Shown in pieces: positions 22,891-22,933 of a stretch of DNA of 22,933 bases. Location: positions 1 to 22,933 of the forward strand of contig DBXD01000096.1 in NCBI GenBank assembly GCA_002309425.1. Reading direction: 5' to 3'. Within the stretch, counting starts at the first letter, position 1, and each line of letters starts with the position of its first letter. A model generated the notes under the pieces. The model was not told the origin of the DNA. It saw only the letters and a list, made by a program, of their open reading frames with translations, and ran no database searches. Source of the DNA: Cyanobacteria bacterium UBA1221. Lineage in GTDB: Bacteria; Cyanobacteriota; Vampirovibrionia; Gastranaerophilales; Gastranaerophilaceae. The position numbers and the translations under genes are program-made.

Positions 22891-22933
22891 GGGGGGGGGG
22901 GAAATATAGGGGGGAAATTTTTTGTAATAAATG

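Overview
This is an AT-rich bacterial window with the standard genetic code (TGA is used as a stop), strong Shine-Dalgarno sites and tightly packed genes. The taxon cannot be fixed from the sequence. A class B PBP/FtsW pair, a CreD-type membrane protein, an S-box (SAM-I) riboswitch and WYL regulators fit a low-GC, envelope-bearing, probably gut-type bacterium; a Vampirovibrionia/Melainabacteria-like lineage would suit but is only a guess.

Layout. The left edge holds the 3' end of a tRNA and its terminator. Then follow, on the + strand, a hypothetical gene and a long TPR protein; a SAM-I riboswitch leader feeding a zinc-ribbon protein and a DUF2130 protein; on the - strand a secreted 20-residue-repeat protein and a tiny Asp-rich ORF; on the + strand a division cluster (class B PBP, FtsW, FtsB/DivIC-like). 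From about 8.6 to 14.6 kb everything is on the - strand: a tiny membrane protein, a coiled-coil protein, a PHP phosphoesterase, CreD, a WYL regulator coupled to a PPP-type phosphatase, and a two-gene cassette resembling a toxin-antitoxin pair. From 14.7 kb the + strand carries a second WYL regulator, a UvrD-type helicase fused to a RecB/Cas4-like nuclease, and an operon of a double AAA+ ATPase, a stand-alone DnaB helicase domain and a retron-like reverse transcriptase. The right edge has a highly structured intergenic region with its own leftward promoter.

The main finding is a promoter architecture shared by nearly every transcription unit. Thirteen copies of TGTC-N7-GACA (reading-strand consensus TGTCCRTTTYTGACAYA) lie 10-11 nt upstream of a TATAAT-like -10, on both strands, always pointing into a gene or, in one case, into the structured region next to the reverse transcriptase. 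The half-site TTGAC lies 17 nt from the -10, start to start. This equals the spacing I recall for the mycobacterial RecA-NDp promoter, which is activated by the WYL proteins PafB/PafC. The window encodes two paralogous WYL proteins. One has the shared motif; the other alone has a conventional sigma-70 promoter (TTGATA-N17-TAATAT). The inference is that one or both WYL proteins act on a regulon covering DNA processing (helicase-nuclease, DnaB, AAA+, RT), cell division and envelope genes. Repeated TTTACCCC tracts (GGGGTAAATA on the other strand) sit just upstream of most copies.

Two further points stand out: a complete SAM-I riboswitch controlling genes with no evident methionine role, and a candidate structured RNA on the strand opposite the RT, whose 21-bp stem pairs fully only in that orientation.
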